Source: Alphaproteobacteria bacterium (GTDB taxonomy: Bacteria > Myxococcota_A > UBA796 > UBA2385). Taken from it: 64,000 nucleotides of DNA. The stretch is from contig JACKEY010000009.1 of assembly GCA_020632755.1 (NCBI GenBank), forward strand, positions 62,001-126,000, given 5' to 3'. The translations under genes and the position numbers were made by a program. The notes under the pieces were generated by a model, which had not been told where the DNA came from, searched no databases, and saw only the letters and a program-made list of their open reading frames with translations. Shown here piece after piece: positions 1 through 7,375 of the stretch. Position 1 is the first letter of the stretch. Each line of letters opens with the position of its first letter.

Positions 1-1800
1 TCGTGGTTCATCCTGCTGGCCCTGTTCTTCGGCGGCCAGGACCGCGACGCCTCGCAGCTCGGCGTGCGGCTGCTCGACCTGTCGATCCTGTTCGCCTTCT
101 TCGCCATCGCCATCGCGCGCACGGTGGTGCACTTCCTGACGCTGCGCTTCCGGCTGCACCGCGGACGGCTGGAGATCAAGAGCGGCCTGCTCAACCGGCA
201 GGCGCGGATCATCGACCCCAAGCGCATCCAGAACGTCGAGCTGGTCCAGAACCTGTTCCACCGGGCCAGCGGGCTGGTCGAGCTGCGGGTCGAGACCGCC
301 GGCGACGCCAGCACGGAAGGGCTGCTCTCCGCCCTGCGCACCGACGACGCCGAGGCCCTGCGCGACGCCCTGCGCCGCCTGCAGCGGCAGGCCGAAGACC
401 GGGCCCAGCCGACCGCCGCGAGCGGCCGCGACGCGGCGCAGCCAGCCGTCGATCTCTCCCACGCACAAGTCATCGTCGACAACGGCGTGCTCGAGCTCGT
501 CGCCTACGGCTTCTCCCGCCGCACGGTCGGCACCGTCGCCCTGCTCACCGCCGTCTTCTTCCAGTTCGTCGAGGTCTCCGACCCCGACCAGGCCGAAGAC
601 CTGTTCCAGAACCTGGGCCTGACCACGCTGGGCGCCATGGTGCTGCTGGCCTTCGCGGCCAGCTGGGCGATCAGCGCGGGCCAGGCCGTGCTCAAGCACT
701 TCCGCTACCGGCTGCTGGCGGCCGGCACGCGCCTGGTCCAGGAAGAGGGCCTGACCACCCGCCGCCGCGTCGAGATCCCGCTGCGCAAGGTGCAGATCGT
801 CCGCGCCGACGAGCCGCTGCTGCGCCGGGCCATGGGCTACGGCACCGTGCTCATCGAGACCGCCGGCCTGGGCGTCACCGACGGGCAGCTGCGCCAGGCC
901 GAGGGTGTCGTCCCGATGGTCGACCGCGACGAGCTGCCGGCCCTGTGCCGGCGCGCGATCCCCCACCTGGACACCGACCCCTGGCAGGCCGAGCTGCAGC
1001 CGCCGCACCCCCGCGCCCTGTACCGCGGCGCCGTGCGCCGGATGGTGCTGGCGACCCTGCTGTCCGCGGGCTTCACGGCGCTCTACTTCCCGTGGGGCGC
1101 ACTGTCGGCGGCCTTCCTGATGCCGGCGGGCCTGCTGGTGGCCTGGCTGGACTGGCGCTGGCAGGGCTGGCTGGTGACGGACAGTGCCGTGATCTCGCGG
1201 CGCGGCTGGTTCACGCGGCGGACCTGGGTCGTCGCCCGCGACAAGATCCAGAGCGTGCACGTCGGCCAGTCACCCTTCATGCGCTGGCACGGGCTGGGCT
1301 CGGTGGTGGTGCGGGCGGCCGGCAGCGACGTCGAGCTGCCCGACCTGGGCCGCGACCTGTGCCTGCGGCTGATGCTGGTGCTGTCGCCCGAGCCCTCAGC
1401 CGCCCAGCAGCAGCTTGACGGCCAGCACGCTGCCGACGACCCCCATCAGGTCGGCGGTGAGCCCGGCCGGCACGGCGTGGCGCAGCCGGCTGACGCCGAC
1501 ACTGCCGAAGTAGACGGCCAGCACGTAGAAGGTGGTCTCGGTGCTGCCGTTCATGGTGGTGACCAGGTTGCCGATGTAGCTGTCGGGCCCGTGGGTCTCG
1601 ACCAGCTCGGCGGTGATGCCGAAGGCGCCGCTGCCGGACAGGGGCCGCAGGAGCGCCAGGGGCAGGGCCTCGGGCGGCAGCCCCAGGGGGCCGGTGATCT
1701 CGCCCAGGTACCGGGTGATGACCTCGAGCCCGCCGCTCTTCCGCAGCATGCCGACGCTGGACAGGATGGCGACCAGGTACGGGATGATGGTGACCGCTAG
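1..1800 (+). CDS. bPH2 (YdbS/YdbT-like) membrane protein, 5' end outside window
   Basis: The gene enters from the left edge, so its N-terminus is not visible. Hydrophobic pairs (around nt 64-140, 520-690 and 1040-1170) alternate with soluble modules that repeat the bacterial PH-like signature: RIIDPKRIQNVE, RRVEIPLRKVQIV and VVARDKIQSVHV. This is the arrangement of bPH2 (DUF304) membrane proteins; their biochemical role is poorly known. The third module normally ends the protein, which would place the stop near nt 1400. Here the first in-frame stop is at 1798-1800, and the last ~130 codons lie antisense to the convergent gene with the Q/G/D-rich composition of a shadow. A stop exists in frame 3 at 1416-1418, so a frameshift near nt 1385 (real or assembly) is likely. 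Confidence 0.75.
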   Translation, partial: SWFILLALFFGGQDRDASQLGVRLLDLSILFAFFAIAIARTVVHFLTLRFRLHRGRLEIKSGLLNRQARIIDPKRIQNVELVQNLFHRASGLVELRVETAGDASTEGLLSALRTDDAEALRDALRRLQRQAEDRAQPTAASGRDAAQPAVDLSHAQVIVDNGVLELVAYGFSRRTVGTVALLTAVFFQFVEVSDPDQAEDLFQNLGLTTLGAMVLLAFAASWAISAGQAVLKHFRYRLLAAGTRLVQEEGLTTRRRVEIPLRKVQIVRADEPLLRRAMGYGTVLIETAGLGVTDGQLRQAEGVVPMVDRDELPALCRRAIPHLDTDPWQAELQPPHPRALYRGAVRRMVLATLLSAGFTALYFPWGALSAAFLMPAGLLVAWLDWRWQGWLVTDSAVISRRGWFTRRTWVVARDKIQSVHVGQSPFMRWHGLGSVVVRAAGSDVELPDLGRDLCLRLMLVLSPEPSAAQQQLDGQHAADDPHQVGGEPGRHGVAQPADADTAEVDGQHVEGGLGAAVHGGDQVADVAVGPVGLDQLGGDAEGAAAGQGPQERQGQGLGRQPQGAGDLAQVPGDDLEPAALPQHADAGQDGDQVRDDGDR

Positions 1801-2640
1801 GGAGAAGCCCTCCTTCGCGCCGGCCACGAACACCTCGTAGACCTTGACCCCGCGCACGACGCCGACGGTGAGCATCAGCAGGATGAGCGAGGGGATGATC
1901 CAGACGCTGGCCTTCTCGCCGAGCGCGTAGACCGTCACCACCAGGGCCAGCAGGCCGGCGATGAACAGGCCGAGCAGCAACAGATCCACGGCCAGGCTGG
2001 ACAGGTCCACGTTGCGCTTCGCCCGCACCTCGGCCGCCGCGCGGCGCTGGGCTTCGGGGGCGCGGAAGAAGGGCAGCCGGCTGTAGAGGATGGCCGCGGC
2101 GATGCCGCACAGCGTCGAGATGCTGGTCGCCATCAGGGTCGTCGGGAAGATCGCCGCGGGATCGACCGAGCCCTTGAGCGCGCGCAGGCCGATGATGCCG
2201 GTCGGCAGCAGCGCCAGGCCGCTGGTGTTGATGGCCAGGAACAGCACCATGGCGTTGGTGGCGGTGCCCTTCTCGGCGTTGAGCTCGTCGAGCTCCTTCA
2301 TGGCCTTGAGCCCGAAGGGGGTCGCGGCGTTGCCGAGCCCCAGCGCGTTGGCGGCGATGTTCATCACCATCGCGCCCATCGCCGGGTGATCGGGCGGCAC
2401 GTCGGGGAACAGGAGCACCAGCACCGGACGGATGAGCCGGGCCATGAACCGGAGCCCGCCGGCTTCTTCGACCACCTTCATCAGCCCCAGGAACAGGGCG
2501 ATGTAGCCGACCAGACCGATGGCCAGCTCGACGCTGGCCTTGGCGCTGTCGAGCGCGGCGGTGCCGACCTCGCCGGGAGTGCCGAACAGGATGGCGGACA
2601 CGAAGGCGGCCAGCACCAGGCCGTAGAAGACGACGTTCAT
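1396..2640 (-). CDS. Nucleoside-recognition (Gate domain) membrane protein, SpmA-SpmB fusion
   Basis: This 414-residue polytopic membrane protein consists of two Gate-type halves. The first carries the SpmA-like stretch GAMVMNIAANALGLGNAATP followed by TNAMVLFLAINTSGLALLP. The second carries the SpmB-like stretch SGSGAFGITAEL and ends with NGSTETTFYVLAVYFGSVG. In Bacillus the two halves are separate spore maturation proteins SpmA and SpmB; single-chain fusions are common in Gram-negative bacteria and are usually annotated as nucleoside-recognition proteins. The transported substrate is not known. The start ATG lies 6 nt after the stop of the upstream gene, and the order 5255 to 1396 looks like one operon. 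Its 3' end collides with the gene from the left edge. Confidence 0.85.
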   Translation of the reverse strand: MNVVFYGLVLAAFVSAILFGTPGEVGTAALDSAKASVELAIGLVGYIALFLGLMKVVEEAGGLRFMARLIRPVLVLLFPDVPPDHPAMGAMVMNIAANALGLGNAATPFGLKAMKELDELNAEKGTATNAMVLFLAINTSGLALLPTGIIGLRALKGSVDPAAIFPTTLMATSISTLCGIAAAILYSRLPFFRAPEAQRRAAAEVRAKRNVDLSSLAVDLLLLGLFIAGLLALVVTVYALGEKASVWIIPSLILLMLTVGVVRGVKVYEVFVAGAKEGFSLAVTIIPYLVAILSSVGMLRKSGGLEVITRYLGEITGPLGLPPEALPLALLRPLSGSGAFGITAELVETHGPDSYIGNLVTTMNGSTETTFYVLAVYFGSVGVSRLRHAVPAGLTADLMGVVGSVLAVKLLLGG

Positions 2641-2646
2641 GGGGGT

Positions 2647-3747
2647 TCAGCCCTGCGAGGTGAGGCGGAGGGCCAGCAACAGCACCAGACCCCGAGCCAG
2701 GACGAGCGGTTCCACGCCCGCGAGGTGCAGCGGCCCCAGGTCGACGACCTCGACCGGCTGGCGACCCGAGGGGTGGGCCGGCGGCTGGGGGAAGCGCTGG
2801 ACCCGCCAGGGCTCGGCCAGGGGGTCGGCCGGGTCCACATCGACGATGTGCAGGTAGGGCACGGTGCGGCGGAGCTCGGTGTCCAGGGCGTTGGCGTCGA
2901 AGTGTTCGTCCAGCCAGGGCTGGAACTCGGGCGTCTGGATGCGCCCGCCGACCGACAGCACCGCCAGGGTCCGGTCCCGGAGCCCGGCGCCGGCCACCAG
3001 CGTCGCCAGGGTGCGCTGCACGGAGCGGCCAGCGGCGACGATGACGACGCGGTCGGAGTCGGCGGTGAGCGCGGCCTCGACCACCTCGAAGAAGGCCTCG
3101 ACGTGGGTCTCGTCGGTGGGGGTGGAGGGGTCCGGGAGGCGCGGCGCGACCACGCAGCGCAGGCCGTCCACCGCACCGGACACGGCGTCGGCCAGGGCGG
3201 GAGGGAGCCCGTCGAGGACGAGGACCACGCCGTCCATGCGGCGAGAGAGGACGGTCTGGAGTGCCGCGTCCCAGGAGGCGACGTGGTCCCAACCCGCGTC
3301 GGGGCCCAGGATCACGGCGGGATCGTGGTCCTGACCGAGCACCGCCGGGTCGCCCAGGAGCTCGTTCCGGGCGTGTTCGTCGTCGACGTACATGCGGGCC
3401 AGCCGCGGCCCCGGGCCGTCGATGGTGGCCAGTGCCTCGACCAGGACCCGCTCGCCGGACAGGGCGGGCACCGGGATCTCGTCGAGCCGGGCGTGGGACA
3501 GCTTCGCCTCGGCGTCCCGCCCGGCCGGGTGCCACAACACATGGCCCAGCACGCGGTCCGCCCACTCCTGCTGCGCCTGCTTGTCGGTGCTGCCCCGTTC
3601 CTCCTCGACCCGACCGGCGGTGACCACCGACAGGCCGACCTTGAACAGGCGCTCCCACTGCAGCGCAGGCGGGCGCGGGATGGACAGGGCGACAGCCCAC
3701 AGGGCCAGCCCCGCCGCGACGACCTCGACCCACAGCTCGACCGTCAT
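2647..3747 (-). CDS. Hypothetical single-pass membrane protein in O-antigen ligase-like operon
   Basis: The 366-residue product is not recognised. It begins with one membrane segment (about residues 3-24, VEVVAAGLALWAVALSI) followed by a soluble region of alternating hydrophobic strands and acidic helices. Strand-like pieces such as GVVLVLDGLP, RVVIVAAGRS and TLAVLSVGG suggest a Rossmann-like or alpha/beta fold, and a second hydrophobic stretch (VLARGLVLLLALRL) closes the chain. The start is fixed by an ATGA overlap with the stop of the upstream O-antigen ligase-like gene, so the two are probably translationally coupled. The context suggests envelope work, but the function is unknown. Confidence 0.75.
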   Translation of the reverse strand: MTVELWVEVVAAGLALWAVALSIPRPPALQWERLFKVGLSVVTAGRVEEERGSTDKQAQQEWADRVLGHVLWHPAGRDAEAKLSHARLDEIPVPALSGERVLVEALATIDGPGPRLARMYVDDEHARNELLGDPAVLGQDHDPAVILGPDAGWDHVASWDAALQTVLSRRMDGVVLVLDGLPPALADAVSGAVDGLRCVVAPRLPDPSTPTDETHVEAFFEVVEAALTADSDRVVIVAAGRSVQRTLATLVAGAGLRDRTLAVLSVGGRIQTPEFQPWLDEHFDANALDTELRRTVPYLHIVDVDPADPLAEPWRVQRFPQPPAHPSGRQPVEVVDLGPLHLAGVEPLVLARGLVLLLALRLTSQG

Positions 3748-5255
3748 GTCTCCCCCGCCGCGGCCCGCGCCTTGGCGGCCTGCTGGCGCCACGGCAGCCG
3801 TGGGCGGTTGTCCCAGCGCGGCAGGGGCGGGCCTTCGCCGCTCCGGGCCCGCTCCGCGATCAGGTAGAGCGAGGTGTACACGGCCAGGAACTCCCAGAAC
3901 GGCTTCTCGGTGATGGTGAACTCCACGAAGGACCACGCCAGGTAGCCGAGCATGGCCGCCGGCATGGTCCAGGCCACCACCTCGGCCACCGTACCGCGCG
4001 TCGCCGCGATCAAGCGGCCCGCCATGCCGATGATGGCGACCACCAGCCAGCCGAGCAGCACCAGCCCCGGCACGCCGTAGTGCGCGAGGAACTCCCAGAA
4101 GATGCCGTGGGGATAGTCGTACAGGCTCTGGGACAGGTAGTAGTGGTACTGGGGCAGCAGGTCGGTGTAGCCGCCGGCGCCGATGCCGCGGCCCCACGTG
4201 TCCTGGAACATCTGGACGCAGACCTCCCAGTTCCACTGCCGGTAGCTCTGCCGCAGCGTCAGGGCGTTGGTCGTGATGCGGGTCAGCGCGGCCGCGCCCG
4301 ACAGGTTCGACGCAACGATGAGCACGCCGACGGCGGCGCTGGCGGCGGCCAGGCGGATGAACCAGCGGCGGAACACCGGGTGGGCCAGCGACACGAGCAT
4401 GCCGCCGATCAGCGTGGCGTAGGCGCCACCGCGCGAGCCGGACTGCAGCATCGAGTAGAAGATGAACGCCCCGGCGCCGGCCAGGGCCACCCGCAGCCAG
4501 GTCCGCCGCTCGACCAGCGCCAGCCCGAAGCAGGTCGGGATGATGAACATCAGGTTCATCGCGAACCAGTTCGGCTGCTGGCCGAGGCCGGTCTCGCGGC
4601 CACCGCCGGCCGCCGCCTGGAAGGCGTTGCCCGACACCAGCGACGAGCCATCGGTCAGCGCAGCGACCAGGCCGATGGCCACACAGGCGCCGATCCACGC
4701 CAGCACCACCCAGCGGAAGTGGGCCCACGTGCGCACGAAGGCCAGGATCACCAGCGTGTTGGCCAGCACCAGGCCGAGGGGGATGACCTCGCCCAGGGTC
4801 TCCTTGAGGGACACGCTCCACAGCACCGTCAGCGCGACCCAGCTGCAGAGCGCCAGGAAGGGGGTCTTCCACGGCCAGGCGCGCCACAGCCGCTCGCGGT
4901 GGAAGACGACGTGGAAGACCAGCGCGGCCAGGCAGAGCAGCAGCGCAGGCTCGAAGGGGCCGATGCCCATCCGGCCGATCCGGAAGAAGACCGTGGCGCC
5001 CGTGGACAGCAGCCGCGCGGCGATGAGCACGCAGACGCCCAGCAGCGGGTACTCGAGCACGGCCAGGGCCCCGGCCGTGCCGATCACGGCCGCGATGGTG
5101 ACGCGGGGGTCGAAGGCGAGGGTACTGATCAGCACGAGCTCGACGACCAGCACGACGAGGAGCCAGGCGGGCCCGCCGATCCAGGAGGTCGCTCGGTGCA
5201 GGCGCTCGATCACGGGGCTCCGGAGGGCGGGGGCGGGCGCGGACCGGGAGAGCAT
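3744..5255 (-). CDS. O-antigen ligase/polymerase (Wzy/WaaL-like) membrane protein
   Basis: This is a 503-residue protein with about ten to twelve hydrophobic segments and one large periplasmic loop near the C-terminal third that contains YHYYLSQSLYDYPHGIFWEFLAHYGVPG. A loop with an 'H(G)xxxExxxxxGxxG' pattern is the hallmark of the Wzy_C/O-antigen ligase superfamily, which joins or polymerises lipid-linked glycans at the periplasmic face. The substrate cannot be told from sequence. I chose the ATG at 5255, which precedes MLSRSAPAPALRS and the first membrane segment; longer readings run into the divergent promoter region. It is the first gene of a three-gene minus-strand operon. Confidence 0.8.
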   Translation of the reverse strand: MLSRSAPAPALRSPVIERLHRATSWIGGPAWLLVVLVVELVLISTLAFDPRVTIAAVIGTAGALAVLEYPLLGVCVLIAARLLSTGATVFFRIGRMGIGPFEPALLLCLAALVFHVVFHRERLWRAWPWKTPFLALCSWVALTVLWSVSLKETLGEVIPLGLVLANTLVILAFVRTWAHFRWVVLAWIGACVAIGLVAALTDGSSLVSGNAFQAAAGGGRETGLGQQPNWFAMNLMFIIPTCFGLALVERRTWLRVALAGAGAFIFYSMLQSGSRGGAYATLIGGMLVSLAHPVFRRWFIRLAAASAAVGVLIVASNLSGAAALTRITTNALTLRQSYRQWNWEVCVQMFQDTWGRGIGAGGYTDLLPQYHYYLSQSLYDYPHGIFWEFLAHYGVPGLVLLGWLVVAIIGMAGRLIAATRGTVAEVVAWTMPAAMLGYLAWSFVEFTITEKPFWEFLAVYTSLYLIAERARSGEGPPLPRWDNRPRLPWRQQAAKARAAAGET

Positions 5256-5348
5256 AGGCCCCCGCCCGCAGCCTGTCTCGCGTCCGGATTGCGACGCCTT
5301 CGGCACCCCGGCATCCGAAGCGGCACATGCCCACGGCGGGCGCCGGTG

Positions 5349-5377
5349 TTGACACGCCCAGATCGAGTTGTCACACT
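5349..5377 (+). promoter_or_regulatory. Candidate sigma-70 promoter for the Cys-repeat lipoprotein
   Basis: A perfect -35 hexamer TTGACA (5349-5354) is followed after 17 nt by CACACT (5372-5377), about 75 nt before the lipoprotein ATG. The -10 match is weak, as is common in very GC-rich genomes. GTTGACAC and GTTGTCAC form a near-direct repeat here that could also be an operator. Confidence 0.4.
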
Positions 5378-5452
5378 GCCTCCGCCTGGGGTGTGTGCCC
5401 CCAGTCGGTCCGGCTCGCCGGACACTCACCGCAACCCCACGAGGAGATCCCC

Positions 5453-5641
5453 ATGAAGAAGAACCTGCTGATGCTGGCCGCCGGCGCGACCACCCTGGCC
5501 CTGGGCGCCACCACCCTCGCCGCCTGCGGCGACAAGGATGACGACAGCGGCACCGGCGACAACGCCTGCAACGCCTGCAACGCCTGCAACGCCTGCAACG
5601 CCTGCAACGCCTGCAACGCCTGCAACGCTTGCGGTGGCTGA
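5453..5641 (+). CDS. Small lipoprotein with eightfold Asn-Ala-Cys repeat
   Basis: This 62-residue protein has a Lys-Lys start, a hydrophobic signal peptide and a lipobox (TLAAC), then a short acidic linker (GDKDDDSGTGD) and eight consecutive NAC triplets ending in Gly-Gly. The start ATG is preceded by GAGGAG at 5441-5446, a good ribosome-binding site. Counting the lipidated Cys, 9 of 62 residues are Cys. A surface-anchored peptide with regularly spaced thiols could bind metal, form disulfides or be modified after translation; none of this is shown by sequence alone. It precedes a pentaheme cytochrome on the same strand, but a strong hairpin lies between them. I do not recognise a named family. 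Confidence 0.75.
   Translation: MKKNLLMLAAGATTLALGATTLAACGDKDDDSGTGDNACNACNACNACNACNACNACNACGG
5561..5632 (+). repeat. Tandem 9-bp repeat, 8 copies (Asn-Ala-Cys codons)
   Basis: The 9-nt unit AACGCCTGC is repeated eight times without interruption. Seven copies are exact and the last has one silent change (AACGCTTGC). The near-perfect nucleotide identity indicates recent slippage expansion rather than old, codon-diversified protein repeats, so copy number probably varies between strains. Confidence 0.95.
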
Positions 5642-5662
5642 GCCTTCCCGGCTCACCAGCTC

Positions 5663-5693
5663 GCGCCCCGGCGTCCTCGCGACGCCGGGGCGC
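5663..5693 (+). terminator. Strong hairpin terminator candidate after the lipoprotein
   Basis: A perfect 13-bp stem (GCGCCCCGGCGTC at 5663-5675 pairing with 5681-5693) encloses the 5-nt loop CTCGC, 21 nt after the lipoprotein stop. There is no clear T-run, so it may act as a G+C-rich terminator, an attenuator before the cytochrome, or an mRNA-stabilising 3' end. Confidence 0.6.
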
Positions 5694-5768
5694 GCTGCGT
5701 CTCGGGGTCCCCTCCCCAGCAGCGGTGCGCTAGACCGACTCCTCGAACGCCACCCCGGACCCTCCACC

Positions 5769-7025
5769 GTGCTCCTGCTCCTCCCCCTGCTCCTGGCCTG
5801 CGACGAGCCCGCCCAGGACCAGCACCACGCCGTCGCCCTGTCGAAGATCCCGGCCACCGTCGAGCCCGTGACCGAGAGCGAGTGGCTGCAGGACCACTGG
5901 ACCTTCCCGGTGCCGGCCCAGGGGGACGCGCCGGCCGACTGGGCGCCCATCGAAGCGTCGCTGGACCCGACGGCATGCGGCACCTGCCACCCCGCGCAGT
6001 ACGCCGACTGGAAGGACAGCTGGCACGCCATCGGCATGGGCCCGGGCGTGATGGGACAGCTGGTCGACTGGGACGGCAGCGACGATCGCACGGTGCTGCA
6101 GTGCCAGCGCTGCCACGCGCCCCTGACCGAGCAGCTTCCACGCCTGAAGACCGGCCAGGACGCCGACGGCAAGGCCGTCTACGGCGACAACCCGCTCTAC
6201 GTGGCCGACCTGCGCGACGACGGGCTGACCTGTGCGGGCTGCCACGTCCGCCAGCACGTGCGACACGGCCCGCCCAAGGACGGCCGCCCTGCCGACGAGA
6301 CCGGCCGCGCGCTGGTCGACGGGCCGCACGACGGCTTCGTGCCGCGGGACGAGTACCGCGACAGCAGCTTCTGCATGGACTGCCACGACTTCGAGCAGCA
6401 GCAGCTGGCGCTCAACGACAAGCTGCTGCAGGAGACCACGGCCGAGTGGGCGCGCACGTCCTACGCCGCCGACGGCGTGACCTGTCAGTCCTGCCACATG
6501 CCGGAAGGCCGCCACCTGTTCCGCGGCATCCACGATCGCGACACGGTGCTGCAGGGCGTCGACGTCCAGGCCGCGCTCACCGAGCCCGGCAGCCTGCTGA
6601 AGCCCATCCAGGCGACGCTGACGCTGACGAACAGCGGCACGGGCCACCGGCTGCCCACCTACACGACCCCCGAGATCAAGCTGTTCATCTGGCAGGTGGA
6701 CGAAGACGGCGCCGAGCTGGCCGACACCCGGCGCGAGGGCTCGGTGGGCCGCCGGATCACGCCGAACCTGCAGAAAGAGCTCTACGACACGCGGCTCCTG
6801 CCGGGCGAGCAGAGCACCCTGCCCTATGGCGCCCGCCGTCACCTGCAGGCCCACGCGCTCGTCGCCCGGGTCGAGGTCTGGCCGGACGAGGCCTACCGCC
6901 GCTTCTATGAGATCAAGCTCAAGAAGCCGGAGAACCATCCCCGGGGCGAGGCGCAGCTGCGCGAGGCGATGCAGGCGAGCGTGGACTCGCGCTACACGCT
7001 GTGGGAGCAGACGATCCCGCTCTGA
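5769..7025 (+). CDS. Pentaheme cytochrome c lipoprotein (cytochrome c554-like)
   Basis: The 418-residue product starts at GTG with a short hydrophobic leader and a lipobox (LLLAC, Cys about 11). Five haem-attachment motifs follow: CGTCH (about residue 70), CQRCH (112), CAGCH (155), CMDCH (202) and CQSCH (239). The C-terminal half has the GHRLPTYTTPEIKL segment that recurs in the multihaem cytochrome c554 group. It should be exported, haem-loaded in the periplasm and membrane-tethered, serving in electron transfer or reduction of a small substrate. No ribosome-binding site is obvious, and a longer start in frame would read through the preceding hairpin; the lipobox favours 5769. Confidence 0.85.
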   Translation: MLLLLPLLLACDEPAQDQHHAVALSKIPATVEPVTESEWLQDHWTFPVPAQGDAPADWAPIEASLDPTACGTCHPAQYADWKDSWHAIGMGPGVMGQLVDWDGSDDRTVLQCQRCHAPLTEQLPRLKTGQDADGKAVYGDNPLYVADLRDDGLTCAGCHVRQHVRHGPPKDGRPADETGRALVDGPHDGFVPRDEYRDSSFCMDCHDFEQQQLALNDKLLQETTAEWARTSYAADGVTCQSCHMPEGRHLFRGIHDRDTVLQGVDVQAALTEPGSLLKPIQATLTLTNSGTGHRLPTYTTPEIKLFIWQVDEDGAELADTRREGSVGRRITPNLQKELYDTRLLPGEQSTLPYGARRHLQAHALVARVEVWPDEAYRRFYEIKLKKPENHPRGEAQLREAMQASVDSRYTLWEQTIPL

Positions 7026-7075
7026 TCAGGCTCGACGGCGACCGCTCGGCGCGCCGGCTCAGCGGCGGCGCTGGC

Positions 7076-7252
7076 TCAGCGGCGGCGACGACGACGCTGG
7101 CGCTGGGCACCAGGGTGCTGCGGCCGGTGCACCGGCACGGGCACGGGGACCGGCTCGGGTTCCGGGCCCCGCAGCACGTCCTCGAGCCACTCCCGCAGGC
7201 GATCGGCCAGCTCGGGCAGAGACCCTCGGTCATGCTGCTTGCGGTCCGTCAC
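7076..7252 (-). CDS. Small basic/proline-repeat protein, 58 aa
   Basis: The reading frame begins at GTG with a close GGAGGAG ribosome-binding site upstream on the minus strand. The protein has an amphipathic helix (SLPELADRLREWLEDVLRG), then alternating Pro residues (PEPEPVPVPVPVH), and ends in a run of Arg. It lies convergent to the cytochrome gene and divergent from the next membrane protein. The organised composition and the start signal make it a credible small gene. I do not recognise a family. Confidence 0.5.
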   Translation of the reverse strand: MTDRKQHDRGSLPELADRLREWLEDVLRGPEPEPVPVPVPVHRPQHPGAQRQRRRRRR

Positions 7253-7375
7253 TCGCTCCTCCCGGGCGCAGGGGTGGCTTCCCTGTTCACAGTATAGACA
7301 CTGGAGCGGGACTGGCGAGTCCTTCCTGGCCGCCGCCCGCTGGCGCTCCGTCCCCCCGCCCCGGACAGCCCCCCG

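Noticed and set aside
5561..5632. Short regular repeats resembling a CRISPR array
   Set aside because: The units are contiguous 9-mers without spacers and are codons of a lipoprotein. No cas genes occur; the Cas2-like protein at 36024 is a stand-alone fold.
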